NCBI GenBank assembly: GCA_002714125.1
Contig: PAWP01000053.1
Span: forward strand, 28,650-44,531
Length of the DNA stretch: 15,882 nt
Direction: 5' to 3'
Source of the DNA: Gammaproteobacteria bacterium
GTDB lineage: Bacteria; Pseudomonadota; Gammaproteobacteria; Pseudomonadales; Azotimanducaceae_A
The position numbers were made by a program, and so were the translations under genes. This document shows, one piece after another, positions 7,155 to 14,333 of the stretch. The number at the start of each line of letters is the position of its first letter. Position 1 is the first letter of the stretch. Under the pieces are notes generated by a model that was not told where the DNA came from, ran no database searches, and saw only the letters and a list, made by a program, of their open reading frames with translations.

Positions 7155-8042
7155 ATGGCATTAGCGGATTACGAGGTCTACCCGGACGTCGACAATCTGA
7201 TGGCCGACATCAAGAAGTACGATCTTTTTGAGCATGTCGTCGAGCTCGAGGCCTATGGGATGACCGTTGTCCCACCGGAAAAAATGCAGGCATCAGAGGG
7301 GTTCATCGAGCGCCTGCGCGACGCCATCATCCGTGTTTGTGAGGAACGTAACGGCATAGAGCTAGGTGATCACCTTACCGCAAAGCCTGACATGGCTAGC
7401 GTTGGCAAGAACAGCTGGGACCTGCTCGAAGAAGACGAGGTGTTTGTCGAGGCGGCCATTAACCCCGTCAACCTCGCCCTGGTGCGCTGGCTGCTTGGTC
7501 AAAGCGCGGTGTTCTCAGGACAGACCTGGATCATTAAGGCTCAGGGCGCGCCTGGCCTTGGATTGCACAGCGACTCCCACGGGATTCCGCCGGGAGCGGG
7601 ACAGATTGCTCACATGTGCAATGCGTCATGGATCTGCACGGACTATCAAGGTGAGGAAGACGGCCCCACGATCTTCGTCCCGGGCAGCCATCATTACGGC
7701 CGTGCCACTTTGCCGCACGAGGCAGATATATCCAGCACCCCATACAAGTTTGTACCGCTGATTGGCAAGGCGGGATCGCTCGCCATCTGGAACGGTGCTA
7801 CCTGGCATGCGTCTGCCGCTCGTAAGAACCCGGGTCTGCGGGTAACGCTCGTGCAGAACTACATGCGCAGCTACATGCGTGTGCAGCACAACTACGAGAC
7901 AACTTCGCCGCAGCTGCTGGAGAAGTACCCTGAACTCGCGCGGGTGATAGGCAAGTCGCTCTACCCGTATGAGAATTCACAGGGCCCGGACTACAGCAGG
8001 GTTGCGGCCATGATGAAGACTGGCACCGATCCGTTTGCTTGA
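7155..8042 (+). CDS. PhyH-like Fe(II)/2-oxoglutarate dioxygenase, divergent from DUF1592
   Basis: A 295-residue cytosolic protein of the PhyH/2-oxoglutarate oxygenase group. The metal ligands are H138-x-D140 (GLHSDSHG) and H218 (GATWHAS), with R229 (GLRVTLVQNYMR) as the 2-oxoglutarate-binding Arg; FVPGSHHYGRA at 174-184 is the family loop between them. The long N-terminal helical part (1-110) and the IPPGAG insertion after the HxD make it a different subfamily from the two PhyH genes at 967-2666. AAGGTGA at 7144-7150 is a good Shine-Dalgarno for the ATG. It is transcribed away from the DUF1592/DUF1552 unit across a 110-base gap, so the two may be co-regulated. The substrate is unknown. No gene follows on the same strand, so it is likely monocistronic. 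Confidence 0.88.
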   Translation: MALADYEVYPDVDNLMADIKKYDLFEHVVELEAYGMTVVPPEKMQASEGFIERLRDAIIRVCEERNGIELGDHLTAKPDMASVGKNSWDLLEEDEVFVEAAINPVNLALVRWLLGQSAVFSGQTWIIKAQGAPGLGLHSDSHGIPPGAGQIAHMCNASWICTDYQGEEDGPTIFVPGSHHYGRATLPHEADISSTPYKFVPLIGKAGSLAIWNGATWHASAARKNPGLRVTLVQNYMRSYMRVQHNYETTSPQLLEKYPELARVIGKSLYPYENSQGPDYSRVAAMMKTGTDPFA

Positions 8043-8624
8043 TGCGAGGGTTGATGGCCTTTGTCGGTTGCGGACGGTTGGGACGCAGTTAGTGTGATTG
8101 GCGAGCGGACGGGGTGGCCGCCCTTTTGCTGTTCCCTGCCCGTTGCCCGCCGGATTCCAGCGCAAGTGATGCAGGCACATAGAGGGCTGTAGCTGCGATG
8201 CACGAGCTCTTTAATCAGGCAGTCGCGTAGCCTGAGCTCAAGCGGATTCGGCGTACTCCGTTAGCGTCCGGGATGAAGTCCTTTGGCTTACGATGGGTTC
8301 GAACCCCGCATGCTTGCGGTTCCTGAGTTTTGCGACCTGGCAGGACATATCTTTAACAAAAAATGCGTAAAGCGGAGAGGCGCAATTAGGAAATGTATGC
8401 GCAGCAATACACCCTGTTCCGCCGTTGCTCGGCGATGACGGCTTAAGCGGGCAAGTAGGGGCAAAGGGGCGAAAAAAGAGCGTTGCAAGGCGGGTTTGTT
8501 GGCGCGGTTGAGGTTGGTAAAGCGTCAATAGAGGCGCTTGCCGTTTTCTTTCCAGGCGGTGTCGCCATACTGAACTTATCCAACGATGGTTAGCGAGCAA
8601 GGGCCCGTGATCCGTACCGCTCCG
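8043..8624. other. 582-base gap without a convincing gene
   Basis: Overlapping frames stay open on the minus strand (for example 8600-8238, 120 codons), but their translations are rich in Arg, Pro, Ser and Gln, lack any motif I know, and no ribosome binding site fits. At 8300-8322 lies an imperfect hairpin, GAACC(cc)GC...GCGGTTC, next to GGGTTCGAACCC, which looks like a tRNA T-loop but cannot be extended into a cloverleaf. The stretch could be remnant DNA or carry an uncharacterised RNA; nothing in the sequence decides this. Confidence 0.4.
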
Positions 8625-9617
8625 TCAACTCAGCTTCACCAGCATTTTGCCAATGTTCTCGCCCGCCATCAGCCCTATTAACGCATCAGGCGCTCGCTCG
8701 ATCCCCTCCATTATGGTTTCGCGATAGCGCATCTCACCGCTTGTAAGCCAGCCTTTCATGTCGGACTCGAATTGGGCGCGCTGGTCCTCAAAGTCGGGCA
8801 CAACAAAACCTTCCATGCGCACGCGCATGTAGATCATATTCGAAAGGGTGGTTACCCCGGTCGAACGTGCGCCCGGCGTGTTGTACGCTGAGATCATGCC
8901 GCAGACGGGGATACGACCACCCAGATTCATTCGTGGCATGGCGGCATCCAGGTGATCGCCTCCGACGTTCTCGAAGTACACGTCGATGCCGTTTTTTGCT
9001 GCGGCCTTGAGTGACTTCCGCAATGTACCTTCCCGGTAGTTGATAGCAACGTCGATGCCGAGTTCTTCCGTGAGCCATGCACACTTCTCGGCGGAGCCTG
9101 CGCTGCCGATTACATAGCAGCCTTTGATGCGGGCGATCTGTACCGCAACGCTGCCCACGGCACCGGCGGCCGCGGAAACAAACACGTTTTCTCCGTCCCG
9201 CAACGCACCCGTCACGAGCAGGCCGCCCCAGGCGGTAAAGCCTGTGCCACCGAGTGCGTGCATATAAACGGTCACCGGAAGGTCACCCGGGGCCAGCACC
9301 CTTACGCCGGTTCCGTCACTTGTCGCGAATTCACGGAAGCCCAGTCCGTGCTGAACCAGATCACCTTCTTTGAGGGCGGGGTTACGACTTGCTGCAACAA
9401 CGCCAACCGCGCCACCGGACATTACTGTGTTGAGCGGTTGCTGGCCCGGCGTCAGGCGTGGGCGCATGGCAGGGTCAACCGACATGTACTGGTTGCAGAT
9501 CACGATCTCGCCTTCACCTGGGTCGGGTAGGTTTACCTCCCGGAGCGCGAAGTCTGCGGGTGCGGGCATACCGTCCGGGTAGGCGACTAGGTGAACTTCC
9601 TGGCTTTGAAATGGCAT
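8625..9617 (-). CDS. Zinc-independent MDR NADP-dependent oxidoreductase (CurA / LTB4 12-hydroxydehydrogenase type)
   Basis: A 330-residue medium-chain dehydrogenase/reductase. Residues 43-52 hold QYMSVDPAMR, the hallmark of the prostaglandin reductase/CurA subfamily, and the zinc ligands of alcohol dehydrogenases are missing. The nucleotide-binding site is at about 146-163 (VSAAAGAVGSVAVQIA), followed by GSAGSAEKCAWL and YFENVGGDHLDAA. These enzymes use NADPH to reduce the double bond of alpha,beta-unsaturated ketones or aldehydes. AGAGG six bases before the ATG at 9617 is a good ribosome binding site. The strong terminator at 9745-9776 separates it from the ThDP enzyme upstream, so it should have its own promoter in 9618-9744. 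The physiological substrate is not evident; a detoxifying or acyl-chain-processing role is possible. Confidence 0.92.
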   Translation of the reverse strand: MPFQSQEVHLVAYPDGMPAPADFALREVNLPDPGEGEIVICNQYMSVDPAMRPRLTPGQQPLNTVMSGGAVGVVAASRNPALKEGDLVQHGLGFREFATSDGTGVRVLAPGDLPVTVYMHALGGTGFTAWGGLLVTGALRDGENVFVSAAAGAVGSVAVQIARIKGCYVIGSAGSAEKCAWLTEELGIDVAINYREGTLRKSLKAAAKNGIDVYFENVGGDHLDAAMPRMNLGGRIPVCGMISAYNTPGARSTGVTTLSNMIYMRVRMEGFVVPDFEDQRAQFESDMKGWLTSGEMRYRETIMEGIERAPDALIGLMAGENIGKMLVKLS

Positions 9618-9744
9618 GTGGACCTCTTATGTGTACCGGCAATCTCGGCCCAATACGGTAGCGGGGCCTTTGGCTCAGTATTGAGCGTTACAAGAGGGAT
9701 CAGTGCAAGTTGCCCCCTCTGCTACACCGGTAGAAAGGGTCCCC

Positions 9745-9776
9745 AAAAGCAAAACGGGGCCCCGAGGGCCCCGTTT
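9745..9776 (-). terminator. Rho-independent terminator after the ThDP enzyme gene
   Basis: A perfect 11-bp stem pairs AAACGGGGCCC (9752-9762) with GGGCCCCGTTT (9766-9776) around a three-base loop. Read on the minus strand it is followed by T-G-C-TTTT (9751-9745), an interrupted U-tract. It begins 20 bases after the stop at 9797. The plus-strand side has no T-run, so termination is expected mainly for minus-strand transcripts. Confidence 0.85.
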
Positions 9777-9796
9777 GCGACATCCGTGGTGCCTGG

Positions 9797-11455
9797 CTAG
9801 TTCACGGAGTTTTCTTCAACAAAACGATGCGGTGCACGCGAGTCCTCGTTGCGGGTTTTCACGTCCAGCATCACCGACTTGCCTTCCTTGTTGAGCTTCT
9901 CAGCCTCCTTAATCGCTGCTGGCAGTTCAGAAGCCTCAGATACACGAATGCCCTCAGCGCCCATGCCCATCGCAATCTGTGCGTAATCGCCGGTCATTCT
10001 TGTGACCCCAAACTGCTCACGCGCCGTTGGCGTACCGCCTGGGTAGGTAGCCATGATCCCGTTGTTCAGCAGCACAACGGTGATGGGCAGCTCAGCCCTT
10101 ACCGAGGTCTCAATATCGAGACCGGACATGCCAAACGCGGCATCACCCATGAATGCTACGCACATGCGCTCCGGCATGGCCTTCTTCGCGCCAATCATGA
10201 GGGGGATAGACGCACCAAGGTGGGTGGTCTTGCCCCAGCCGACGTAGCTGTGCGGTGTGGTTGCGGTGTAGAAGGGTGCCATCTCGTCCCGCGGCGCACC
10301 TGCGTCGTGAGTAACAATGGAATTCTCTCTGTCTAGGTTCTGATCGAGCTCCCATATCACCCTGTACGGGCTGATGGGTTTGCTGTCGTTGGTCAGATAA
10401 GGCTTCCACGATTCCCACCATGCGTCTTTTTCAGTCTTGATCCGGGCGAGTGCGCCCGTTTCGCGCCCGTCTTCACCAATAAGACCTTTGATCTGATCGA
10501 TGAGCAGTTGCAGCGTGTACTTGGCGTGGCCCACAAGGCCAATGTCGCAGATGGTGTCCTTGTTCATTTCGTTCACGTCGTTGACGGCGTGAATCAGGAA
10601 TTTCTCCTGTGGGAAGCGCTGACCGTAGGGCGTCGTAGTCAGCGAGGTGCCGACCGCAAGCATGCAATCGGACTCCTGCAGCCACTTGCGTGCAGGGCCG
10701 GTGGTGGTGAGACCGCCCGAACCGATGGCTAGCGGGTGGCGTTCGTCGATCGCGGACTTGCCGGGCAGCGACGTGTAAACAGGCACCTCCAGGAGTTCGG
10801 CCAGTTGTTTGAGTTCTTCCGTCGCGTCTGCGGACATAACTCCGCCGCCGGCCCAGATCATTGGATCTTTTGCACCAACTAGAGCTTTGGCGGCATCCGC
10901 GAGGTCGCCTGCCGAAGGTACGCCAATTACCTCGCGCGGTGACTGATAGTTCATGCCCGCGTCCGGCAGATCCGCGCTGGTCACCTCGGGCGGTAGTTCC
11001 ACGACAACAGGGCCTGGTGCAGAGGACTTAAGGCGGTGGAATGCTCGCCGCATGACGTTGCCGGTCTGGTCGGGTGCTGTAATGAACTCTGCGTGACGCG
11101 AGACTGTCGCCCAGGACTGTACCGCGGAGAAGTTGGGCCGCACAAAGAGCATATTAACGGGGTTGCCGCCGGGCAGAACGAGAATGGGGACGTTGTCCGC
11201 ATTGGCCTGAGCGAGCCCGCCCATGGAGTTTTCGGCACCCGCCTGCGATTGCATTCCGACGACACCAATATTCTTGCGGTCGCTGACCCGCGCGTACCCG
11301 TCGGCTGCCATCACTGCGCCCCGCTCGTGACGGAATGCGATCGGTCGGATGCCCTCTTTGGCCAGGGCCTCAATCATGGGGTTGCTCGGGAAGCAGGACA
11401 GCCAGGAGACGCCTTCTTCTTTCAGAATCTTCGCGATGTACTCGGCACCGTTCAT
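9797..11455 (-). CDS. Thiamine diphosphate-dependent enzyme (acetolactate synthase / oxalyl-CoA decarboxylase superfamily)
   Basis: A 552-residue three-domain ThDP enzyme. The N-terminal pyrimidine domain has E44 in FRHERGAVMAADGYAR, the Glu that activates the cofactor. A central domain spans about 180-325. The C-terminal pyrophosphate domain has G437-D438-A439 and N464-N465, the GD...NN Mg/ThDP motif. The segment GDAAFGMSGLDIET is closer to the GDSAFGFSG-x-E-x-ET form of oxalyl-CoA decarboxylase and 2-hydroxyacyl-CoA lyase than to acetolactate synthase GDG-type motifs, whereas the HERGA-x-x-ADGYAR segment is acetolactate-synthase-like. The reaction, C-C cleavage or decarboxylation of a 2-keto or 2-hydroxyacyl substrate, is therefore left open. 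AGGA sits about 11 bases before the ATG. It is likely monocistronic, ending at the terminator at 9745-9776. Confidence 0.9.
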   Translation of the reverse strand: MNGAEYIAKILKEEGVSWLSCFPSNPMIEALAKEGIRPIAFRHERGAVMAADGYARVSDRKNIGVVGMQSQAGAENSMGGLAQANADNVPILVLPGGNPVNMLFVRPNFSAVQSWATVSRHAEFITAPDQTGNVMRRAFHRLKSSAPGPVVVELPPEVTSADLPDAGMNYQSPREVIGVPSAGDLADAAKALVGAKDPMIWAGGGVMSADATEELKQLAELLEVPVYTSLPGKSAIDERHPLAIGSGGLTTTGPARKWLQESDCMLAVGTSLTTTPYGQRFPQEKFLIHAVNDVNEMNKDTICDIGLVGHAKYTLQLLIDQIKGLIGEDGRETGALARIKTEKDAWWESWKPYLTNDSKPISPYRVIWELDQNLDRENSIVTHDAGAPRDEMAPFYTATTPHSYVGWGKTTHLGASIPLMIGAKKAMPERMCVAFMGDAAFGMSGLDIETSVRAELPITVVLLNNGIMATYPGGTPTAREQFGVTRMTGDYAQIAMGMGAEGIRVSEASELPAAIKEAEKLNKEGKSVMLDVKTRNEDSRAPHRFVEENSVN

Positions 11456-11564
11456 CTAATAGTTATTCCTGCGCGTAAAAACTGGATGCGGAGCATACTG
11501 TTTTCCCGATGACTGTGCCTGGGCAGAGGTTGGATACCTGCGTAGAGACGTTGAATTTAGCTGC

Positions 11565-11587
11565 CAATTGGGCCATCTTGGCCATTG
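11565..11587. other. Palindrome just upstream of the Sel1-repeat gene
   Basis: CAAT(tg)GGCCA and TGGCCATTG form a nine-pair inverted repeat with a 2-base bulge and a TCT loop, ending eight bases before the GGAG of the gene at 11607. It could be an operator in the 151-base divergent gap or an RNA hairpin in the leader. There is no independent support for either. Confidence 0.3.
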
Positions 11588-11606
11588 AAGCGTTTGGAGA
11601 TGAACG

Positions 11607-12305
11607 ATGAAACCACTCGTTTTATTCGTGTCCTTCACGGTCACATTCTTCGCTTGGGGAGAGCCTCCCCAACAACAGAAGCAACCGGGTACGTTGGGAC
11701 TTGATCCACTGGGCGATCTCGCGATTGACGCGCTGCTGGCTACCGACCCGATCAAGGTCCGGCGCGACTACGAAAAAGGCATGCGCCTATACGACAGGGG
11801 CAACTACCGGGAAGCACGCCCTTTCCTTACGACTGCAGCCAAACACGGCTATGTCCAGGCCCAGGCCCGGGTTGGCGGTTTGTTTCTTTACGGTTACGGC
11901 GTTGAGCGCAATGATCTGCAAGGCCTTGCTTGGCTTGGCGTGGCGGCGCGTGCTGACGATGAAGGCATCAAGGAAGCCTTCAAGGGTGTATGGGAAAAGG
12001 TACCTGAAGCGCAGATTTCGCGGGTGCTTGCTTTGATCGATGACTATGCACGGCGGTACGCTCGCAAGAGCAAGCTGGCCGAAATAGAGGAGGTCAGCGA
12101 GCGCGTTGATAAATGTGTCATCTCACGCGCAGCGGGATCAGCTATCAAAAAAGAGAGTTGTGGGGTCACCGAGGCGACAGCAGAGTATCTTGACGAACTG
12201 AGGCGTGTCACCAAAAACCAGGCCACCATCGGCACGCGGCGTGGCGAACTGCACGAGCAGGATCCGACAACTATCCGTCACGATCAGTCCACCATGCCAT
12301 TCTGA
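11607..12305 (+). CDS. Exported Sel1-repeat (TPR-like) protein
   Basis: A 232-residue protein with a probable Sec signal peptide (Lys2, hydrophobic 4-17, cleavage near the Gly18-Glu19 junction), so periplasmic. At about 53-111 it has helical repeats of Sel1/TPR type: EKGMRLYDRGNYREARP and AAKHGYVQAQARVGGLFLYGYGVERN, the latter carrying the A-x-x-x-L-G-x-x-Y-x-x-G-x-G-V-x-x-D Sel1 pattern. The rest (120-232) is charged and helical with no known domain; it includes Cys170 and Cys185, which could form a disulfide. Such proteins are scaffolds for protein-protein contacts in the envelope; no partner can be named. GGAG at 11596-11599 fits the ATG. It is divergent from the ThDP gene and convergent with the SDR gene, with a 15-base gap at the 3' end. 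Confidence 0.8.
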   Translation: MKPLVLFVSFTVTFFAWGEPPQQQKQPGTLGLDPLGDLAIDALLATDPIKVRRDYEKGMRLYDRGNYREARPFLTTAAKHGYVQAQARVGGLFLYGYGVERNDLQGLAWLGVAARADDEGIKEAFKGVWEKVPEAQISRVLALIDDYARRYARKSKLAEIEEVSERVDKCVISRAAGSAIKKESCGVTEATAEYLDELRRVTKNQATIGTRRGELHEQDPTTIRHDQSTMPF

Positions 12306-12320
12306 GCCTGGCTTCAGTTA

Positions 12321-13088
12321 CTAGGCCTCTGGCCGTTTGCTGAACAATGCCCGGGAGCGCTCATCCCACCAGGAGGTACCCGATACTCCTTGGGGCAGCG
12401 TGTTCATGAACAGGGGGTATGCGCGCTCCCAAAACAGTGCCTGGCCACTAGGTCCACTCGCTGGCAGAGTGGCCATCATCCTCACTGCTGAATAGACCGC
12501 CGCGGCGGGCTGCAGGTGCGCGACGTCTCGACCCCAGATTCCTGTGTTGGTAGGTCCGGGGATGAGGGAGTTCACCAGTATGTCCGTATCCCGCGTTTCG
12601 CGTGCCGCGACTCGGCCGGCGGCCCATAGGGCTGCCTTGCTTGCTGCATAGCCGGCATCCCGGTCTGCTTCTGCGCCCCTTGAGATCGTGTTGATCACCC
12701 GGCCATAGCCGTTGCGGCGCATGATCGGGAGCGCCGCGCGCATCGCGTAAACCGGACCAAAGAGGTGTATAGCAAGCATCTGCTCGAACTCACCATCCGG
12801 CAGGTCTTCGATGCGTGTGCCATGGGCAATTCCAGCATTGTTGAAGAGTACGTCGATGCGACCTGTATCATGCTCGGCGCGGCTTATCATTGCGCGTACA
12901 TCGGCATCTCGTGCAACGTCTGTTTCGAGACCGATCGCCCCAATCGCCTCCAGTGCTTCAAGTCCAGCGGTGTCGATATCTGCGCCGTAGACGGTGGCGC
13001 CGTCCGCGATGAAGCCTTCTGCGCACGCAAAGCCAATACCGCTGCCGGCGCCCGTGATTACAATGGTCCTGCCTTCAAGTTTGCTCAA
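12321..13088 (-). CDS. Short-chain dehydrogenase/reductase (SDR) family oxidoreductase
   Basis: A 255-residue classical SDR. The cofactor motif TGAGSGIG is at 12-19, an acidic D37 after the second strand suggests NAD(H) preference, D57 follows the third strand, NNAG is at 83-86, and the catalytic Y147-x3-K151 is in GYAASKAA with S136 as the probable serine. Two oddities: the tetrad Asn usually found in the NxxG helix motif appears as His108 (AIHLFG), and the loop between S136 and Y147 is two residues shorter than usual. PGPTNTGIW at about 177-185 is the family PG motif. The start is TTG (13088-13086); AAGGA lies very close to it and no in-frame ATG precedes the Rossmann motif. It likely oxidises or reduces an alcohol/ketone; the substrate is unknown. 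It seems transcribed alone. Confidence 0.9.
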   Translation of the reverse strand: MSKLEGRTIVITGAGSGIGFACAEGFIADGATVYGADIDTAGLEALEAIGAIGLETDVARDADVRAMISRAEHDTGRIDVLFNNAGIAHGTRIEDLPDGEFEQMLAIHLFGPVYAMRAALPIMRRNGYGRVINTISRGAEADRDAGYAASKAALWAAGRVAARETRDTDILVNSLIPGPTNTGIWGRDVAHLQPAAAVYSAVRMMATLPASGPSGQALFWERAYPLFMNTLPQGVSGTSWWDERSRALFSKRPEA

Positions 13089-13292
13089 GATCCTTGCCCA
13101 TTTGTCTGTCTGCTACGCAAGCTTAAGGCAGATTGTCGGAGGGGGATGCTCTTTCCCTCACTCTGCCCTTTGGGCATGTTCGATGGCAGATGTCCGATGT
13201 GAGTTGATTGCTCGGTGTAGATCGATCATTTTCGTAGGCCGTGTCCGACCTTGAAGCCGGCACTCGGTAGCCGAGATTAGGCCGCGGGATTC

Positions 13293-13583
13293 ATGGATGC
13301 GTTGGTGGTCGGCACCCTGATACCGCTCGACACTTGCGACAACGACAAACGCGCGTTCTGCGAGGGGCTGATCAAGAGGCTAAAACTCGCGCTCAGGGAC
13401 CTGCTTCATGGCTGGGCGGCAGCTGGCGATGAATTGGCTGGCACAACTGGTACACGGGAGATCCGGAAAACGGATTGCCGGATCTTTTCCTACCCATCAG
13501 TGCTGAAGTTCAGTTCAGGCGAGGGCATTTGCCTGATCGGTTATCGCGAACTGATTGATATGCTGACTTCACACCAGCACTGA
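13293..13583 (+). CDS. Small hypothetical protein
   Basis: A 96-residue frame from ATG 13293 to TGA 13583; a stop 15 bases upstream fixes this as the first possible ATG. I do not recognise it. The N-terminal half is mixed, with CDNDKRAFCEGLIKRLKLALRDLL suggesting an amphipathic helix; the C-terminal half (KTDCRIFSYPSVLKFSSGEGICLIGY) looks strand-rich. There are four Cys. Only a weak purine-rich site (CGGGA) precedes the ATG. A strong inverted repeat lies inside it at 13459-13485, which somewhat lowers the coding likelihood. It is convergent with the acyl-CoA synthetase operon (45 bases apart) and divergent from the SDR gene. The upstream 204 bases (13089-13292) show no gene. Confidence 0.45.
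   Translation: MDALVVGTLIPLDTCDNDKRAFCEGLIKRLKLALRDLLHGWAAAGDELAGTTGTREIRKTDCRIFSYPSVLKFSSGEGICLIGYRELIDMLTSHQH
13459..13488 (+). other. Nested, mutually exclusive hairpins with a short T-run
   Basis: AGATCCGG (13459-13466) pairs perfectly with CCGGATCT (13478-13485), followed by TTT. The inner ATCCG (13461-13465) can instead pair with CGGAT (13471-13475) around a GAAAA loop. The two structures cannot coexist, as in an attenuator, yet both lie within the putative small ORF. Confidence 0.3.
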
Positions 13584-13628
13584 GTCACGTCGTTCCCCGG
13601 GAACTTGGGCCTGCGTGCATCGCAGCGC

Positions 13629-14333
13629 TCACGTCGTTGCTTCGCTCTTTGCAATCACGATCCTAGCGTCGACGGCAACAGCTCCGTTTTCATTTACGAG
13701 TATGGGGTTCAGGTCGAGTTCGCGGACCTGCGGGTTCGCGCTGACAAAGTCAGCAACCTTCAGTAGGGCATCCTGGATGGCTTCCACGTCGGCCGGCGGC
13801 GCGCCACGGACGCCGTCGAGGATGACCCGACCCTTGATGTCCGCCACCATCTGACGCACGTCGCGTTTGGTGAGCGGCAGGACCCTGAAGGTGACGTCTT
13901 TCATTACCTCGACCATGACACCGCCTAGGCCAAACATCACCACTGGCCCAAACTGCGGATCAGTGGTCATCCCAACGATCACCTCCGTTCCTGCTGGCGC
14001 CATATTCTGTACGGCAACACCCTCGATTTCAGCTCCTGGAACAGCCGCCAACGAATTGCTGAGGATTGCCTCATATGCGACTGCTACCGCGTCGGAGTCG
14101 GCGATATCCAGCATTACGCCGCCGGCGTCGCTTTTGTGGGTGATGTCTTCAGACACCACTTTCAGAGCAACAGGGTAACCAAGCTCGCCAGCGATCTCTT
14201 TTGCCTGCTCGCTGCTGTCCGCCAGCACGGTCCGAACCACTGGCACGCCGGCCTCATGCATAAGGGTTTTGGCCTCAACCTCGTTGAGCAGTTCTCGGCC
14301 CTGCTGTTGCGCCGCCGTAATGATGTCATTCAT
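13629..14333 (-). CDS. Acyl-CoA synthetase (NDP-forming) beta subunit, ATP-grasp domain
   Basis: A 234-residue ATP-grasp_5-type subunit. Visible motifs are LGYPVALKVVS at 51-61 and THKSDAGGV at 65-73 (nucleotide-binding loop of acetyl-CoA synthetase (ADP-forming) beta subunits), FGLGGVMVEVMKDV at 134-147, and ELDLNPILV at 205-213 near the Mg site. With the alpha subunit it should interconvert an acyl-CoA and ADP/Pi with the free acid, CoA and ATP via phosphohistidine. The length is usual for split beta subunits. The ATG overlaps the alpha-subunit stop (ATGA, 14333-14330), giving tight co-translation and 1:1 stoichiometry. It is last in the operon. The gap to the convergent small ORF has only a short palindrome, so a terminator is not clear. 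Confidence 0.92.
   Translation of the reverse strand: MNDIITAAQQQGRELLNEVEAKTLMHEAGVPVVRTVLADSSEQAKEIAGELGYPVALKVVSEDITHKSDAGGVMLDIADSDAVAVAYEAILSNSLAAVPGAEIEGVAVQNMAPAGTEVIVGMTTDPQFGPVVMFGLGGVMVEVMKDVTFRVLPLTKRDVRQMVADIKGRVILDGVRGAPPADVEAIQDALLKVADFVSANPQVRELDLNPILVNENGAVAVDARIVIAKSEATT

Noticed and set aside
8112..8136. G+C-rich GGGGTGGCCGCCCTTTT as a terminator for the PhyH-like gene
   Set aside because: The self-complementary core leaves no loop unless the stem is cut to three or four pairs, too weak to call.
8280..8325. Possible tRNA suggested by GGGTTCGAACCC
   Set aside because: The five-pair T stem does not form on either strand and no acceptor, D or anticodon arms can be found at the right distances.
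8238..8600. 120-codon minus-strand ORF
   Set aside because: No motif, Arg/Pro/Ser/Gln-rich composition, no fitting ribosome binding site, and other frames over the same bases are just as open.
9827..10336. 169-codon plus-strand frame opposite the ThDP gene
   Set aside because: Antisense to the cofactor-binding domain; no independent evidence of coding.
11036..11512. 158-codon plus-strand frame opposite the ThDP gene
   Set aside because: Antisense shadow of the N-terminal ThDP domain; no known motifs.
13592..13604. GTTCC-CCG-GGAAC palindrome as a terminator
   Set aside because: The stem is only five or six pairs and neither strand has a T-run after it.
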